DNA of 64,000 nucleotides from contig JAKAJO010000022.1 in the NCBI GenBank assembly GCA_021813745.1, forward strand, positions 78,773-142,772, given 5' to 3'. The notes beneath the pieces were generated by a model. It had not been told where the DNA came from. It saw only the letters and a program-made list of their open reading frames with translations, and did not search any database. Both the position numbers and the translations under genes were made by a program. How positions within the stretch are numbered: position 1 is the first letter of the stretch; each line of letters starts with the position of its first letter. Positions 18,826 through 28,265 of this stretch are shown here, in pieces. The DNA is from Acidobacteriota bacterium. Its GTDB lineage: Bacteria > Acidobacteriota > Terriglobia > Terriglobales > Acidobacteriaceae.

Positions 18826-20004
18826 TTAGCCGGGCATCACCTCAACCGTTCTCTTCAATTGACCGCATGCCGCGAAAATGTCACGCCCACGCGGCTTTCG
18901 CAGATAAACAGGGACGCCCGCTGCCTGAAGGGTTTTGCGAAACGCGTCTACGGCTGAAGGCTCCGGCATCTGAAAGGGGATCTCTGGGCCTGAATTCCAT
19001 GCGATGAGGTTAACCTTGAGTGGCAATCCGGAATGACGGATCAATCGCCCAACTTGCTCGGCATGCTCAGGGAGGTCCGTGACACCTTTCAGCAGGACGT
19101 ACTCCAAGGTGACTCTCTCGCGTGGACGCAGAGGGACCTGCCGCATCGCAGCAAAGATTTCATCAATTGACCACTTCTTGTTGATGGGCATTACTCTATT
19201 CCGAATCTCATCATTGGGCGCATTGAGGCTGATTGCGAGCTTTGGGCGCAATTCGGGCGATTCCGATGCAAAGCGTCGAATCGCTGGGACAATCCCCGAC
19301 GTTGAGACGGTCATTCGCTGGGGGCTTAAGCCAACTTCCTGGACCAGGAGTTTCACAGCGCCCCGCCAATTGTCGTAGTTAAGGAATGGCTCTCCCATCC
19401 CCATAAAAACGAGGTTCACGCGGTCTTTTCCAACTGCAACGCCGTGCTTGCTGAGGACGGCAACCACCTGCCCTGCAATTTCTCCGGAAGTCAAACTGCG
19501 TTGGAGGCCTAGTTTAGCTGTAAAACAGAACTGGCAGTTCACCGCGCAACCTACCTGGCTGGAAACACAGATGGTTGCGCGGTCCCAAGCCTTATCGTCA
19601 TCCTCGCTCCCATCTCCCTGTTCGCCATTGTCACCTTCTGGCATCCAGACAGTCTCCACTGTCTCCGGGCCCGCAACCCCTTTGATCAAGTAGCGTTCCG
19701 TTCCGTCTCTCGATATGAAAGTCTGGGTGATTGCCGGACGGCCTATTGACCATCCCGCTTCTTTCAGACGGCGGCGCAACAAGGCGGGAAGCGTACTGAT
19801 GTCGTCTAGATCTACTAGCCATTGGCGGTAGAGCGCTTGCGCAAGCTGCCGTCCACGCCATGCTGGTTCATCCAATGAAACCATAATCTTCGTTAATGAA
19901 TCTGCATCTAAGCCAAAAAGGGGGGCCGTGCTTTCCTCAGGGGGAAGATGTATGTCTAATCCAACGAGTTGGTGGTTTGGGACCGTCACGGCTTGGCCCA
20001 GCAT
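18826..20004 (-). CDS. rlmN: dual-specificity rRNA/tRNA methyltransferase RlmN
   Basis: 392 residues. A radical-SAM enzyme that methylates C2 of A2503 in 23S rRNA and A37 of some tRNAs. The [4Fe-4S] cluster motif is CAVNCQFC (Cys153, Cys157, Cys160), preceded by SSQVGC; the methyl-carrying cysteine is in FAACGQL near the C-terminus. MGMGEPFLNYDN and STSGIVPAIRRFA are also typical. An acidic insert of about 20 residues (NGEQGDGSEDDDKAWD) between the N-terminal domain and the radical-SAM core is unusual. The exact start among near-by codons is uncertain. Confidence 0.92.
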   Translation of the reverse strand: MLGQAVTVPNHQLVGLDIHLPPEESTAPLFGLDADSLTKIMVSLDEPAWRGRQLAQALYRQWLVDLDDISTLPALLRRRLKEAGWSIGRPAITQTFISRDGTERYLIKGVAGPETVETVWMPEGDNGEQGDGSEDDDKAWDRATICVSSQVGCAVNCQFCFTAKLGLQRSLTSGEIAGQVVAVLSKHGVAVGKDRVNLVFMGMGEPFLNYDNWRGAVKLLVQEVGLSPQRMTVSTSGIVPAIRRFASESPELRPKLAISLNAPNDEIRNRVMPINKKWSIDEIFAAMRQVPLRPRERVTLEYVLLKGVTDLPEHAEQVGRLIRHSGLPLKVNLIAWNSGPEIPFQMPEPSAVDAFRKTLQAAGVPVYLRKPRGRDIFAACGQLKRTVEVMPG

Positions 20005-20048
20005 ACGTCATTTTTAGTCCAGATGCAGCCCCGAGAGGGCGCTTTCAA

Positions 20049-20116
20049 CTAGAGCGTTCTTCTCTGGAAGTGAAAAAAGGCATGGTGCACAAGCTTTTGT
20101 GCATGCGTTGCTCTAG
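20049..20116. other. structured region before the M16 peptidase
   Basis: CTAGAGC at 20049-20055 pairs with GCTCTAG at 20110-20116. Inside it TGCACAA at 20086-20092 pairs with TTGTGCA at 20097-20103. This two-level stem lies between the diverging rlmN and peptidase genes and could form in the peptidase leader. Confidence 0.3.
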
Positions 20117-20139
20117 AATCAAATTCTGACAAAACGAAA

Positions 20140-21414
20140 ATGAACCTTGAACGAAATCTCCGCCGAACGGTACTGCCAAACGGGCTTACCATCCTGACTG
20201 AACGCATGGAACACCTGCGTTCCGTAGCGATGGGGGTCTGGACCAAGTCCGGATCGCGATGCGAGCCTGCCGAAACCAATGGCATCTCGCATTTTGTTGA
20301 GCACATGCTTTTTAAAGGAACTCGTTCGCGTTCAGCTCAGCATATTGCACGAGAGATGGATTCCATCGGCGGAAATCTGGATGCTTTCACCGGTAAGGAA
20401 ACCATCTGCTTCAATGTGAAGTCGCTTGCCGAACATGTTCCCGTGGCACTGGACGTGCTCGCCGATCTCGTTCTTAATCCGGTATTTGCGTCCGCCGACA
20501 TTGAGCGCGAACGAGGCGTAATCCTCGAAGAGATCAAGATAGACGAGGACAATCCCGACGTGCTCGTCCACGAATTGTTTACGCAGAATTTCTGGAAGGA
20601 CCATCCGCTCGGCAAGCCGATACTTGGCACATCCGCAACAGTATGCCGCATGGACCAGGAAAAACTCTTTGCGTACCATGGGGATCGCTTCCTGGGCGGG
20701 AACATGGTATTTTCCGCAGCGGGTCATCTCGATCACGATCGATTCGTTCAGTCAGTCGCCGAGAAATTTGCGCCATTGTTGCCAGGTAATACACAGATGG
20801 GAGAGCCTGCCCCTCAGACCAGCGCACGGATTATTCTAAGAAACAAGAAATCACTTGAACAGGTGCAGGTCTGTCTCGGAGTTCCCGCCCCACCGATCAC
20901 TGACGAGAGCCGCTACGCCGCATTAATCCTCAATACAGTCCTGGGGGGCGGAATGAGTTCCAGACTGTTTCAGACGATTCGCGAAGAGCGCGGCATTGCA
21001 TACTCAATTTACTCTGACCTCAGCCCCTATCGCGATACAGGCACGCTCTGTATCTATGCCGGAACATCGTCGAACAAGGCACTCGAGGTGGTTGATCTGA
21101 TACTGGATCAGTTTCGCAAATTGAAAGAAGAACCCCTATCGGCAGAAGAACTGAATCGAGCCAAAGACCAACTCAAGGGCAACATCCTTATGGGGCTTGA
21201 GAGCTCAAACTCACGTATGGCAAACCTCGCGAGACAGGAGATGTACTTTCAGCAATTTTTCACGACGGAGGAAGTCATCGAGCGGATCGAAAGGGTGGAA
21301 GTCGCCGAAGTTCAAGCCATGGCACAGCAGCTTTTTGTCACGGAGCGCATCGCCGTAACTCTCCTTGGGCGACTCGAAGGAATCAGGCTCAACCGAAAAA
21401 GGCTTGTGTGTTGA
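20140..21414 (+). CDS. M16 family zinc peptidase (processing-peptidase type)
   Basis: 424 residues, the size of single-unit bacterial mitochondrial-processing-peptidase-like M16B enzymes. The inverted zinc motif HFVEH is at residues 51-55, with the third ligand expected in the EEIKIDED segment. GKETICFNVKSLAEHV, LGGGMSSRLFQTIREERGIAYSIYS (split here as LGGGMSSRLFQ and REERGIAYSIYS) and the later NRAKDQLKGN are typical. Its role is cytosolic or periplasmic peptide degradation; the substrate is unknown. pyrE follows 40 bases later on the same strand. Confidence 0.9.
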   Translation: MNLERNLRRTVLPNGLTILTERMEHLRSVAMGVWTKSGSRCEPAETNGISHFVEHMLFKGTRSRSAQHIAREMDSIGGNLDAFTGKETICFNVKSLAEHVPVALDVLADLVLNPVFASADIERERGVILEEIKIDEDNPDVLVHELFTQNFWKDHPLGKPILGTSATVCRMDQEKLFAYHGDRFLGGNMVFSAAGHLDHDRFVQSVAEKFAPLLPGNTQMGEPAPQTSARIILRNKKSLEQVQVCLGVPAPPITDESRYAALILNTVLGGGMSSRLFQTIREERGIAYSIYSDLSPYRDTGTLCIYAGTSSNKALEVVDLILDQFRKLKEEPLSAEELNRAKDQLKGNILMGLESSNSRMANLARQEMYFQQFFTTEEVIERIERVEVAEVQAMAQQLFVTERIAVTLLGRLEGIRLNRKRLVC

Positions 21415-21454
21415 AGCCCCAATTCTTCAATTCGCGCTATTACAATCTCAATTG

Positions 21455-22069
21455 ATGACCCACCCCACAAACGCACAGCAATTACTCACTCTGCTAGCCC
21501 GAACCAGTTTTCAACTCGGCCAGTTCAAGCTCTCATCCGGTGGAACGAGCGACTACTATATTGACTGTCGAACGACAACTCTCCATCCGGAAGGTGGCAG
21601 GCTAACTGGCCAAGCGATCCTTGACCTCCTTGATGAGCACGGAATCGAAGCGGAAGCCGTTGGCGGATTGACGATGGGTGCCGATCCCATCGTTTCAAAT
21701 GTAGCCACCGCGACCGCGTGTCGAGCCCTAGACAATCATTCCACACCGTCGCTGTTTGGATTTCTGGTCCGCAAAACGGAAAAGGCGCACGGCACAGGTC
21801 GCCGGATCGAAGGCTTTTGCCGTAAGGGCGCACGTGTGGTTATCGTCGACGATGTCTGCACCACTGGATCCTCCACGATTAGTGCAATTGAGGCGGCCCG
21901 GGAGGCCGGAATGGAGATCGCCGCGGTTGTTTGTATCGTGGAGCGTGAAGAGGCAAATGGAAGGCCAGCCGTTGAGACAGCAGCGCAAGGAGCACCCTTT
22001 TTCAGGCTCTTTACGGCAACTCAGGTGCGTGCCGAACACCTACGCCAGCTTCACCCCCAATCGAATTGA
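21455..22069 (+). CDS. pyrE: orotate phosphoribosyltransferase
   Basis: 204 residues. Converts orotate and PRPP to OMP in pyrimidine biosynthesis. The PRPP-binding motif VVIVDDVCTTGSST, the GFLVRKTEKAHGTGR loop with the catalytic lysine, and FKLSSGGTSDYYIDCR near the N-terminus are clear. The start at 21455 gives the family N-terminus (THPTNAQQLLTLLARTSFQL); the longer frame overlaps the peptidase gene. It ends before a strong hairpin. Confidence 0.94.
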   Translation: MTHPTNAQQLLTLLARTSFQLGQFKLSSGGTSDYYIDCRTTTLHPEGGRLTGQAILDLLDEHGIEAEAVGGLTMGADPIVSNVATATACRALDNHSTPSLFGFLVRKTEKAHGTGRRIEGFCRKGARVVIVDDVCTTGSSTISAIEAAREAGMEIAAVVCIVEREEANGRPAVETAAQGAPFFRLFTATQVRAEHLRQLHPQSN

Positions 22070-22107
22070 GCGAGCAATCACCCCATGCTCTCAAAGTGCT
22101 GTAAGCT

Positions 22108-22146
22108 AATGTGGCAATCCTGCTTTGGAATCAGGATTGCCACATT
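22108..22146. terminator. long hairpin between pyrE and the OmpA-type gene
   Basis: AATGTGGCAATCCTG at 22108-22122 and CAGGATTGCCACATT at 22132-22146 form a perfect 15-bp stem with a 9-nt loop between two convergent genes. The T-run is weak on both sides, but position and stability suggest a bidirectional terminator. Confidence 0.6.
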
Positions 22147-22174
22147 GACTTGCCTCATGTTGGAGCGTTGCCGC

Positions 22175-22900
22175 CTAGTTGCCACTCCCTGCCGATGCTG
22201 GTTGTGTCTGTCCGTTGGAACTCATGTTGCTGAGTAACTGAACCTGAACACGGCGATTCTTCTTTCTGCCTTCTGCGGTGTCGTTAGAAGCCACCTCATT
22301 GTCTTTCCCAATTCCAATCAGGTAAAAGCGTCGCGCAGGAATGTTGTATTTCGAAGCAAGGTATTGAACAACAGCATCTGCACGGCGTTGGCTCAGATCG
22401 TAGTTGTATTGCGCAGGACCGGTTGAATCAGTTCCACCCGTTACTTCCAGAATGTAGCTCTTGGCTGAACTAAGCTGCGAGGCAAAGCTATCGAGACTGT
22501 CCTTGTCGTCCTGCGTCAAGACTGCCTTGTCGAATCCAAATGTGACCGTGACATCGGCAATCTGCTTGTAGCTATCAAGCCCCTTGACGACGCTATCCAG
22601 CGAGTCTGCCCTGTGCACCGCATCATTGGCTGCGGATTCAGCGTCGCCAGCGGCTTTTGCTGCGTTCTGCGCATTCTGGGTAGCCGCTTCCGCTGCCGTC
22701 TGAGCTTGCTGAATGCCCGACTGCGCACGCTGATCTGTATCCTGAATAGCGCGACCGTTCGCAGCCGTCTTGTCTTCCAGCTGGCCAGTGTGCTCCACAA
22801 GGGGTGCGGTCTGGTTTCGCACATAATTCTTCGTTGCACACCCTGTAACGCTACCAACGGCCAAGGCGGCCAATATCCACATTCCCAATGCTCTGTTCAT
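22175..22900 (-). CDS. OmpA-family outer-membrane lipoprotein
   Basis: 241 residues. Signal peptide with lipobox VTGC, so probably lipid-anchored. An Ala/Gln-rich coiled-coil region (about residues 45-100: AQSGIQQAQTAAEAATQNAQ and onward) is followed by an OmpA-like peptidoglycan-binding domain (VTFGFDKAVLTQDD, NYDLSQRRADAVVQYL, KNRRVQVQ). It probably tethers the outer membrane to the cell wall, like Pal or Lpp. It converges with pyrE. Compared with Pal it is longer because of the coiled coil. Confidence 0.85.
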   Translation of the reverse strand: MNRALGMWILAALAVGSVTGCATKNYVRNQTAPLVEHTGQLEDKTAANGRAIQDTDQRAQSGIQQAQTAAEAATQNAQNAAKAAGDAESAANDAVHRADSLDSVVKGLDSYKQIADVTVTFGFDKAVLTQDDKDSLDSFASQLSSAKSYILEVTGGTDSTGPAQYNYDLSQRRADAVVQYLASKYNIPARRFYLIGIGKDNEVASNDTAEGRKKNRRVQVQLLSNMSSNGQTQPASAGSGN

Positions 22901-23178
22901 GGCTTCCTGCTTTCTGGGCTATCCGCAGCTCGATCAATCAAGCTCGGAGGCTGTCAACGTTCATCATCCCTTACTTAGCATGCATCGAGCCAAACTGTGG
23001 CATTAACATAGGTCATTATTTTTCAGATAGATAGGTCTGCCGAGCCACCTAATGAATGAAAGTCGGCCGTGTAATTTTTACCTATATCGTAAGGAATGCC
23101 TTCCAACCAAAGCTGGAAAGACGTGCCTGGCCTTCACCCAGATATCCTAGAAAGCGAACCTAGATCATCGAATCTGCG

Positions 23179-25068
23179 ATGGACCTTTTTGAAAAAATCC
23201 GAAGCCTTCCACAGCAGCCCGGCGTGTATCTCTACAAGAATGCCGATGGCGACGTGATTTATGTGGGAAAGGCGAAGAATTTGCGCTCCCGCGTGCGTTC
23301 CTATCTTCTTGAAGCATCGCAGGCCAACGCCAAGACCGGCTCCCTCATGCGTGAAGCCGTAGATCTAGCCTACATTCTCGTGGCCAATGAGCACGAGGCT
23401 CTGGCACTTGAAAACAACCTCATCAAGCAGAGAAAGCCGCGCTTCAATATCCTCTTACGCGATGACAAGACGTATCCCTATGTCAAGCTCACACTGGCCG
23501 ATCGCTTTCCAAAGGTCTTTGTCACACGCCGACTTCGCAAGGATGGTTCAGCGTACTACGGACCCTACTTTCCCGGCAATTTGGCCTATCGCATCGTCGA
23601 GTTGATCCATCGAAGCTTTCAGCTCCCTAGCTGCAAGGTTGATCTTTCCAGATACCATCCGCGGGCGTGCCTGCAGTACTACATTCATCGCTGTCTGGGT
23701 CCATGCGTGGAGGGCTTTACCAATCCTGAAGCCTACAAGAGCGCAGTTCGTGATGCACAGCTGTTCCTGGAAGGTCGCCACGCGGAGTTGGAGCGTACTC
23801 TCACGGCACGCATGATGGCAGCAGCAGAGTCCCAACAATTTGAGGCAGCTGCACGTCTGCGTGACCAGGTCTCTACCGTGCGCCAGCTTAGCGAAAAGCA
23901 AAGGATTGCGACAGCGGAGCAAACCGATGACTTAGACGTTTTTGGCTATCATCTGGACGATGGGCACCTTGCGGTCAACCTATTTCACATGCGCGCCGGT
24001 AAGATTGTCGATCGGCGGGAATTTTTCTGGGAAGACCTTCCAGACCAACTCAAGCTCGCTGAAGGCGATGAGGCAGAGCCAATCTCCGACTTGCCCTGCT
24101 CGATGCCCAATGCAGAGAGCAATGCGGAACTGATTCAGCCGAGTCATGTTCTCTCCGCCTTATTGAAGCAAATTTATATCGACCAACTCTACGTACCACG
24201 GACGATCCTCATTCCCGTTGACTTCCCGGATCGAGTGTCGCTGGCAGCACTCCTAAGTGAACGAACGGGGCACCGGATCGAAATCAGCGTTCCGCAGCGC
24301 GGTGAGAAGCGCTCCCTCGTGGACCTGGCTGCGCAGAATGCAAAGCAGTCTCATACGCAACGGTTCCGTGTCATGGCACCTGGACGCAAGGCCATTCAAG
24401 AAGCCCTTGCTGATATGCTCATGCTCCCTGATATCCCGCACCGCATTGAGTGTTTCGACATTTCTCACATTCAGGGCGCAGAAACCGTGGCGTCTCTGGT
24501 GGTGTGGGAAGACGGAAAGATGAACAAATCCGCGTATCGCAAATTCAAAATCATGAATGTCTTGGGCGTGGATGATTTCGCATCCATGCGTGAAGTTGTA
24601 TTTCGGCGCTACCGAAGACTCAAGGAAGAGGACCATCCAATGCCCTCTCTCGTGCTCATTGATGGGGGCATTGGACAACTTCATGCGGCTGCCGATGCGC
24701 TTGAGGAGCTTGGGTTCACATCGCAACCCATCGCATCAATTGCAAAGCGGGAAGAAGTCATCTATCTCTACGGAAATGAGGATGAGCCTATCGTCCTTGA
24801 CCGGCGCTCACCTGTGCTTCATCTGGTTCAACTTATTCGCGATGAGAGCCATCGCTTCGCGGTCGGTTATCACAGGCAAAGGCGTGCCATCCGTGACCGT
24901 GAGTCGGCACTTCTGAGCATCGCCGGGGTCGGAGAGCGGACACGGCAGCGGTTACTTACACATTTTGGCAGCTTGCGAGACGTGGAACAGGCCAGTGTGG
25001 AGTCTCTTGCGGCGGTCGTCTCGAAACGGACTGCCGAATCAATTTTTCGATATTTCCATGCGACGTAA
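23179..25068 (+). CDS. uvrC: excinuclease ABC subunit C
   Basis: 629 residues; makes the dual incisions in nucleotide excision repair with UvrB. N-terminal GIY-YIG nuclease (PGVYLYKNADGDVIYVGKAK), cysteine-containing region (CLQYYIHRCLGPC), UVR domain near residues 205-240 that contacts UvrB, the C-terminal RNase H-like nuclease (HIECFDISHIQGAETVASLV is matched as IECFDISHIQGAE; LIDGGIGQLHAA) and a terminal helix-hairpin-helix (IAGVGERTRQRLLTHFGS). Full length. An IS5-family relic begins shortly after the stop. Confidence 0.95.
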   Translation: MDLFEKIRSLPQQPGVYLYKNADGDVIYVGKAKNLRSRVRSYLLEASQANAKTGSLMREAVDLAYILVANEHEALALENNLIKQRKPRFNILLRDDKTYPYVKLTLADRFPKVFVTRRLRKDGSAYYGPYFPGNLAYRIVELIHRSFQLPSCKVDLSRYHPRACLQYYIHRCLGPCVEGFTNPEAYKSAVRDAQLFLEGRHAELERTLTARMMAAAESQQFEAAARLRDQVSTVRQLSEKQRIATAEQTDDLDVFGYHLDDGHLAVNLFHMRAGKIVDRREFFWEDLPDQLKLAEGDEAEPISDLPCSMPNAESNAELIQPSHVLSALLKQIYIDQLYVPRTILIPVDFPDRVSLAALLSERTGHRIEISVPQRGEKRSLVDLAAQNAKQSHTQRFRVMAPGRKAIQEALADMLMLPDIPHRIECFDISHIQGAETVASLVVWEDGKMNKSAYRKFKIMNVLGVDDFASMREVVFRRYRRLKEEDHPMPSLVLIDGGIGQLHAAADALEELGFTSQPIASIAKREEVIYLYGNEDEPIVLDRRSPVLHLVQLIRDESHRFAVGYHRQRRAIRDRESALLSIAGVGERTRQRLLTHFGSLRDVEQASVESLAAVVSKRTAESIFRYFHAT

Positions 25069-25130
25069 AGCGCTGTGCAGACTGCCGTGGTCGCTGCCTC
25101 GGTGCGCAACTAACGCCCACAAGACTGCAG

Positions 25131-25540
25131 CGCTCCATCCAGCGCCCCAATGGGGGCCGTTCTTGGATTCACCTTGGCGAGCCGTCTGCGGTGCTGATAG
25201 ATGTTGGCCAGCGCAAACCCGCACACAGCCACTCGTGGTTCTTCTTCAAGCCGCGATAGCGCACCTTGGTAAATTCCCGAACACGCGCTTGAGGATGCGG
25301 AACGGCCACTCCATCTTGGCGCGTACGCGGGCCTTGGTCCGGTTCCTGCGCTTCTCAGCTTCATCGACACCTGCTTGGGTCTTCCCCCGGCGCGAAGTCA
25401 TGTCCCGTGCCCCAGGCACGGCTTGATCAATCGCCTCGGTCTGGCCCTGAAACCCAGCGTCACCCCAGACCTTCGTTTCATCGCCGTGCAGCCGCTCCCG
25501 GATTCATGTGCACATTGGGCACCGACGACGGTCGAAGAGC
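25131..25540 (-). pseudogene. IS5-family transposase remnant
   Basis: Reading the minus strand from about 25505 gives ERLHGDETKVWGDAGFQGQ, then TEAIDQAVPGARDMTSRR, then TKARVRAKMEWPFRILKRVF, which is the C-terminal part of an IS5-type DDE transposase. The frame then breaks: the expected TKVRYRGLKKNHEWL continues in a second frame and ALANIYQHRRRLAK in a third. At least two frameshifts and loss of the N-terminal half mean it is dead. No terminal inverted repeats were found. It lies between uvrC and the peroxiredoxin gene. Confidence 0.75.
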
Positions 25541-25548
25541 CCCGATTC

Positions 25549-26142
25549 CTACTTAGAGGCTGCAAGCTGCTGGACGATTGCCAGAGCCTTTTTCACGTGC
25601 GCATCTGGAGTCAAATGATCCGCATTGGAGGAAAACACGGCAATGATTTTATGATCCTTTCCGATCACAAAGGTCTCACGCTCAAAAAAGTCGTGGCCGA
25701 TGGCGGCGCCGCGCACATCTTTCATGCCCGGACTTCCTGCGGTGACGGACACTCCATAGGAGGCGGCGATCTTGCCACTGGGATCGGAAGCTACCGGGAA
25801 GCGCCCCGCACAATAACTTGGATCGGCAGAAAACTGATTGAGTCGGGCGATACTATCCGCTGACACGCCAATAATGCTAGCTCCCGCTGCGGTGAACTGG
25901 TCCTTCTCCTGGGCAAATGTGTGCGCTTCAAGATCGCACCCGCCTGTATAGGCAGAAGGGTAAAAGTAAACGACAACTGGACCCTTTTTCAGCGCAGCCT
26001 GCAGTGAAAAATGGAATTCCTTGCCCGCAAGTGAACCTGGGGCAGCGAAATCGGGGGCGTGGTCTCCCGCTTTCAGGGCAGCAAAGGCGGGGATGCAAAA
26101 TGCCGCGGACAGCAACAGGCCAAAGAACAGTCGATGCTTCAC
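25549..26142 (-). CDS. exported peroxiredoxin (BCP/PrxQ-like)
   Basis: 197 residues; reduces peroxides through a catalytic cysteine. A GTG start at 26142 has a perfect AGGAGG site and gives a good signal peptide (FFGLLLSAAFCIPAFA), so the enzyme is probably periplasmic. The thioredoxin fold shows VVVYFYPSAYTGGCDLEAHT with peroxidatic Cys69, and SADSIARLNQFSADPSYC with a second cysteine that may resolve the disulfide. An ATG 13 codons upstream lacks the ribosome site. Confidence 0.82.
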   Translation of the reverse strand: MKHRLFFGLLLSAAFCIPAFAALKAGDHAPDFAAPGSLAGKEFHFSLQAALKKGPVVVYFYPSAYTGGCDLEAHTFAQEKDQFTAAGASIIGVSADSIARLNQFSADPSYCAGRFPVASDPSGKIAASYGVSVTAGSPGMKDVRGAAIGHDFFERETFVIGKDHKIIAVFSSNADHLTPDAHVKKALAIVQQLAASK

Positions 26143-26503
26143 AAGAAACCTCCTGGTTCGATTCGATCCGTCGCGCTGCACAGCTCGCTGTCAGAAGCGA
26201 CTTCAGGACTAGAAGGATAGCAGAGTGTCGGGCCCGCGCGTCTCCACACCGAAAGCATGGAGAACATTTGCCCAAAGCGGCTTGAACCCTTCATAAGCAC
26301 ATTCCCCATTTCCCCTGCACCGGAGATATCCTGTCATCGCAGGCATCATCGCCATTTTGCACTGCAGGTTCACCAGCTTGTGTCTCATGCCGGGTGGAAA
26401 TGGGCAGCATGAAGGAAAAGCCTGCACTGTAAGCGCGCTGGAGCCACAATTCAAAGCGTACCTATCACCCTGAGCCATGTGGCCAGCTATCAAGAGAGGT
26501 CGT
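26143..26503. other. intergenic region, no gene seen
   Basis: About 360 bases between the diverging peroxiredoxin and GH5 genes. Open frames on the minus strand run antisense to the start of the GH5 gene and do not look like proteins. It presumably holds both promoters. Confidence 0.4.
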
Positions 26504-28129
26504 ATGCCAAAGAACGAAGATGGGGTAAATCCGCGGCGCAGCTTCCTGAAGCTGGCCGCGTTGACCAGCGCAGCAGCGTTGACCGGCAAGGCACAAGCCA
26601 CGGAAAAAGGCCATCCGCCAACACCGCAAAACGCAGCCAGTTCCGTCGGCAGCGACAAGATGGAGTTCCTTCGTGTCAGTGGGCAACACATTGTCGACAC
26701 GCAGGGGAACAAGGTACGCCTTCGGGGGACATGCCCGGGGGGATGGATGAACATGGAGGATTTCATCAACGGCCATCCCGGCGCGGAGCACACTCTCCGC
26801 GCTCAAATGACAGAAGTGCTTGGTCCAGGTAAGGCTCAATTCTTTTTCGAGCGGCTGCTTGACCACTTCTTCAATGAGGACGATGTGGTCTTCCTCAGGA
26901 GAGCCGGAGCCTCCGTGGTAAGGATTCCTTTAAATTACCGGCACTTCGAGGATGATGCCACTCCGTTCAGGTACAAGGAGCAGGGCTTCAGCCGTCTCGA
27001 TCAGATATTGCGCCATTGCGAACAGCATGGCTTGTACGTCATTCTCGATCTCCATTCTGCTCAAGGATGGCAGAATGTCCACTGGCATTCTGACAACGCA
27101 TCGCGCATCAGTCTTCTGTGGACGGTCTCCTCGTATCAGGATCGCTACGTCGCCCTCTGGAAGGAGTTTGCGCGCCGCTATGCGAACCGCGCTGTAATCG
27201 CCGGTTACGACATCCTCAATGAGCCGTGTTCAAACAATGAGATTGGAGACTATCCCTGGAATATCTATTCAAATTACAAGCCTCGCTGGGACCGCATGAA
27301 TTCCCTATTCCGGCGAACTGTTGCAGAGATTCGCAAAGTGGATTCCCGCCACATTATCTTTCTCGAGGGAGATAACTACGCCAAGCAATTCTCCGGTTTC
27401 GAAAAGCCATTCGACGACAACCTCGCTTACAGTTCCCATAACTACACCGCAGCCGGCTTTGGACCGGGCCGGTACCCGGGAACCATCCATCCCCGATCTG
27501 CCGCGAATGGCGCTTCTGAGGTCTGGGACCTGGCAAGGCAGGAGCGATTCTTCCTCGATGCAGAGGGCACGCAGTTTACCCAGCAACATGGCGTTCCGCT
27601 GTGGGTGGGTGAGTTTGGTTCTGTCTACAATGGCCCACCCGACGAGAATCCGGACCGGCTTCGTGCCTTGGATGATCAGATTGGAATCTTTGAACGGCAT
27701 GAAGCACACTGGACGACTTGGAACTACAAGGATGTTGGTGTGATGGGTATGCTGACGCTTGATCCAGCGTCGCCATATATGGAGCGGATCAGTGATCTTC
27801 TTCGCAAGAAGCGCGCTCTCGGTACCGATGACTGGATGAAGTGGCTACCACCAACACCCGTAAAGGACGCGACCGCCGTGCTAGCCCGCCAGATTCTCCA
27901 CGTTGTGGACGACCCGCAACTTGATCCTCAATTGAATGTGCGCTGCGTTTCTCAAACCTTGCTTTGCATGTATACAGGGACACTGATGCAGCCGCTCTAC
28001 GCCAGCCTTTTTAAGGGATTGACAGAGACGGAACTCGATCACATCCTGTCCTCCTTCTCGGCTCGGCAATGCGTTCCGAACCAGGAATTGATCAACGTGC
28101 TCAGCAAATATATGTCGATGCCAGCGTAA
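26504..28129 (+). CDS. glycoside hydrolase family 5 (cellulase-type), Tat-exported
   Basis: 541 residues. The twin-arginine signal RRSFLKLAALTSAAALTG predicts export of the folded enzyme. The GH5 barrel shows VVRIPLNYRHF, YVILDLHSAQGWQN, the acid/base Glu240 in DILNEPCSNN, a histidine in YSSHNYTAAGF and the nucleophile Glu370 in WVGEFGSVYNG. It hydrolyses beta-glucans or related polysaccharides; exact specificity is unknown. About 90 C-terminal residues after the barrel (from LARQILHVVDDPQ) are not recognised. ATG at 26504 has AGAGG upstream. Confidence 0.85.
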   Translation: MPKNEDGVNPRRSFLKLAALTSAAALTGKAQATEKGHPPTPQNAASSVGSDKMEFLRVSGQHIVDTQGNKVRLRGTCPGGWMNMEDFINGHPGAEHTLRAQMTEVLGPGKAQFFFERLLDHFFNEDDVVFLRRAGASVVRIPLNYRHFEDDATPFRYKEQGFSRLDQILRHCEQHGLYVILDLHSAQGWQNVHWHSDNASRISLLWTVSSYQDRYVALWKEFARRYANRAVIAGYDILNEPCSNNEIGDYPWNIYSNYKPRWDRMNSLFRRTVAEIRKVDSRHIIFLEGDNYAKQFSGFEKPFDDNLAYSSHNYTAAGFGPGRYPGTIHPRSAANGASEVWDLARQERFFLDAEGTQFTQQHGVPLWVGEFGSVYNGPPDENPDRLRALDDQIGIFERHEAHWTTWNYKDVGVMGMLTLDPASPYMERISDLLRKKRALGTDDWMKWLPPTPVKDATAVLARQILHVVDDPQLDPQLNVRCVSQTLLCMYTGTLMQPLYASLFKGLTETELDHILSSFSARQCVPNQELINVLSKYMSMPA

Positions 28130-28265
28130 GTGTATCTCAATTGCTCCTTCTGCAACTCCGCTACCCTCATTCTCGAAATGGATCCGGCAGCCCCATCGCT
28201 GCCGCATCCAATCCTGCGCGGAACTCTGAATCCGTCTTGTCAAAGCGCATCGAGATGGTCCACTT

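Noticed and set aside
23179..25068. GIY-YIG homing endonuclease.
   Set aside because: The GIY-YIG domain is followed by UVR, RNase H-like and helix-hairpin-helix domains in the order and length of UvrC.
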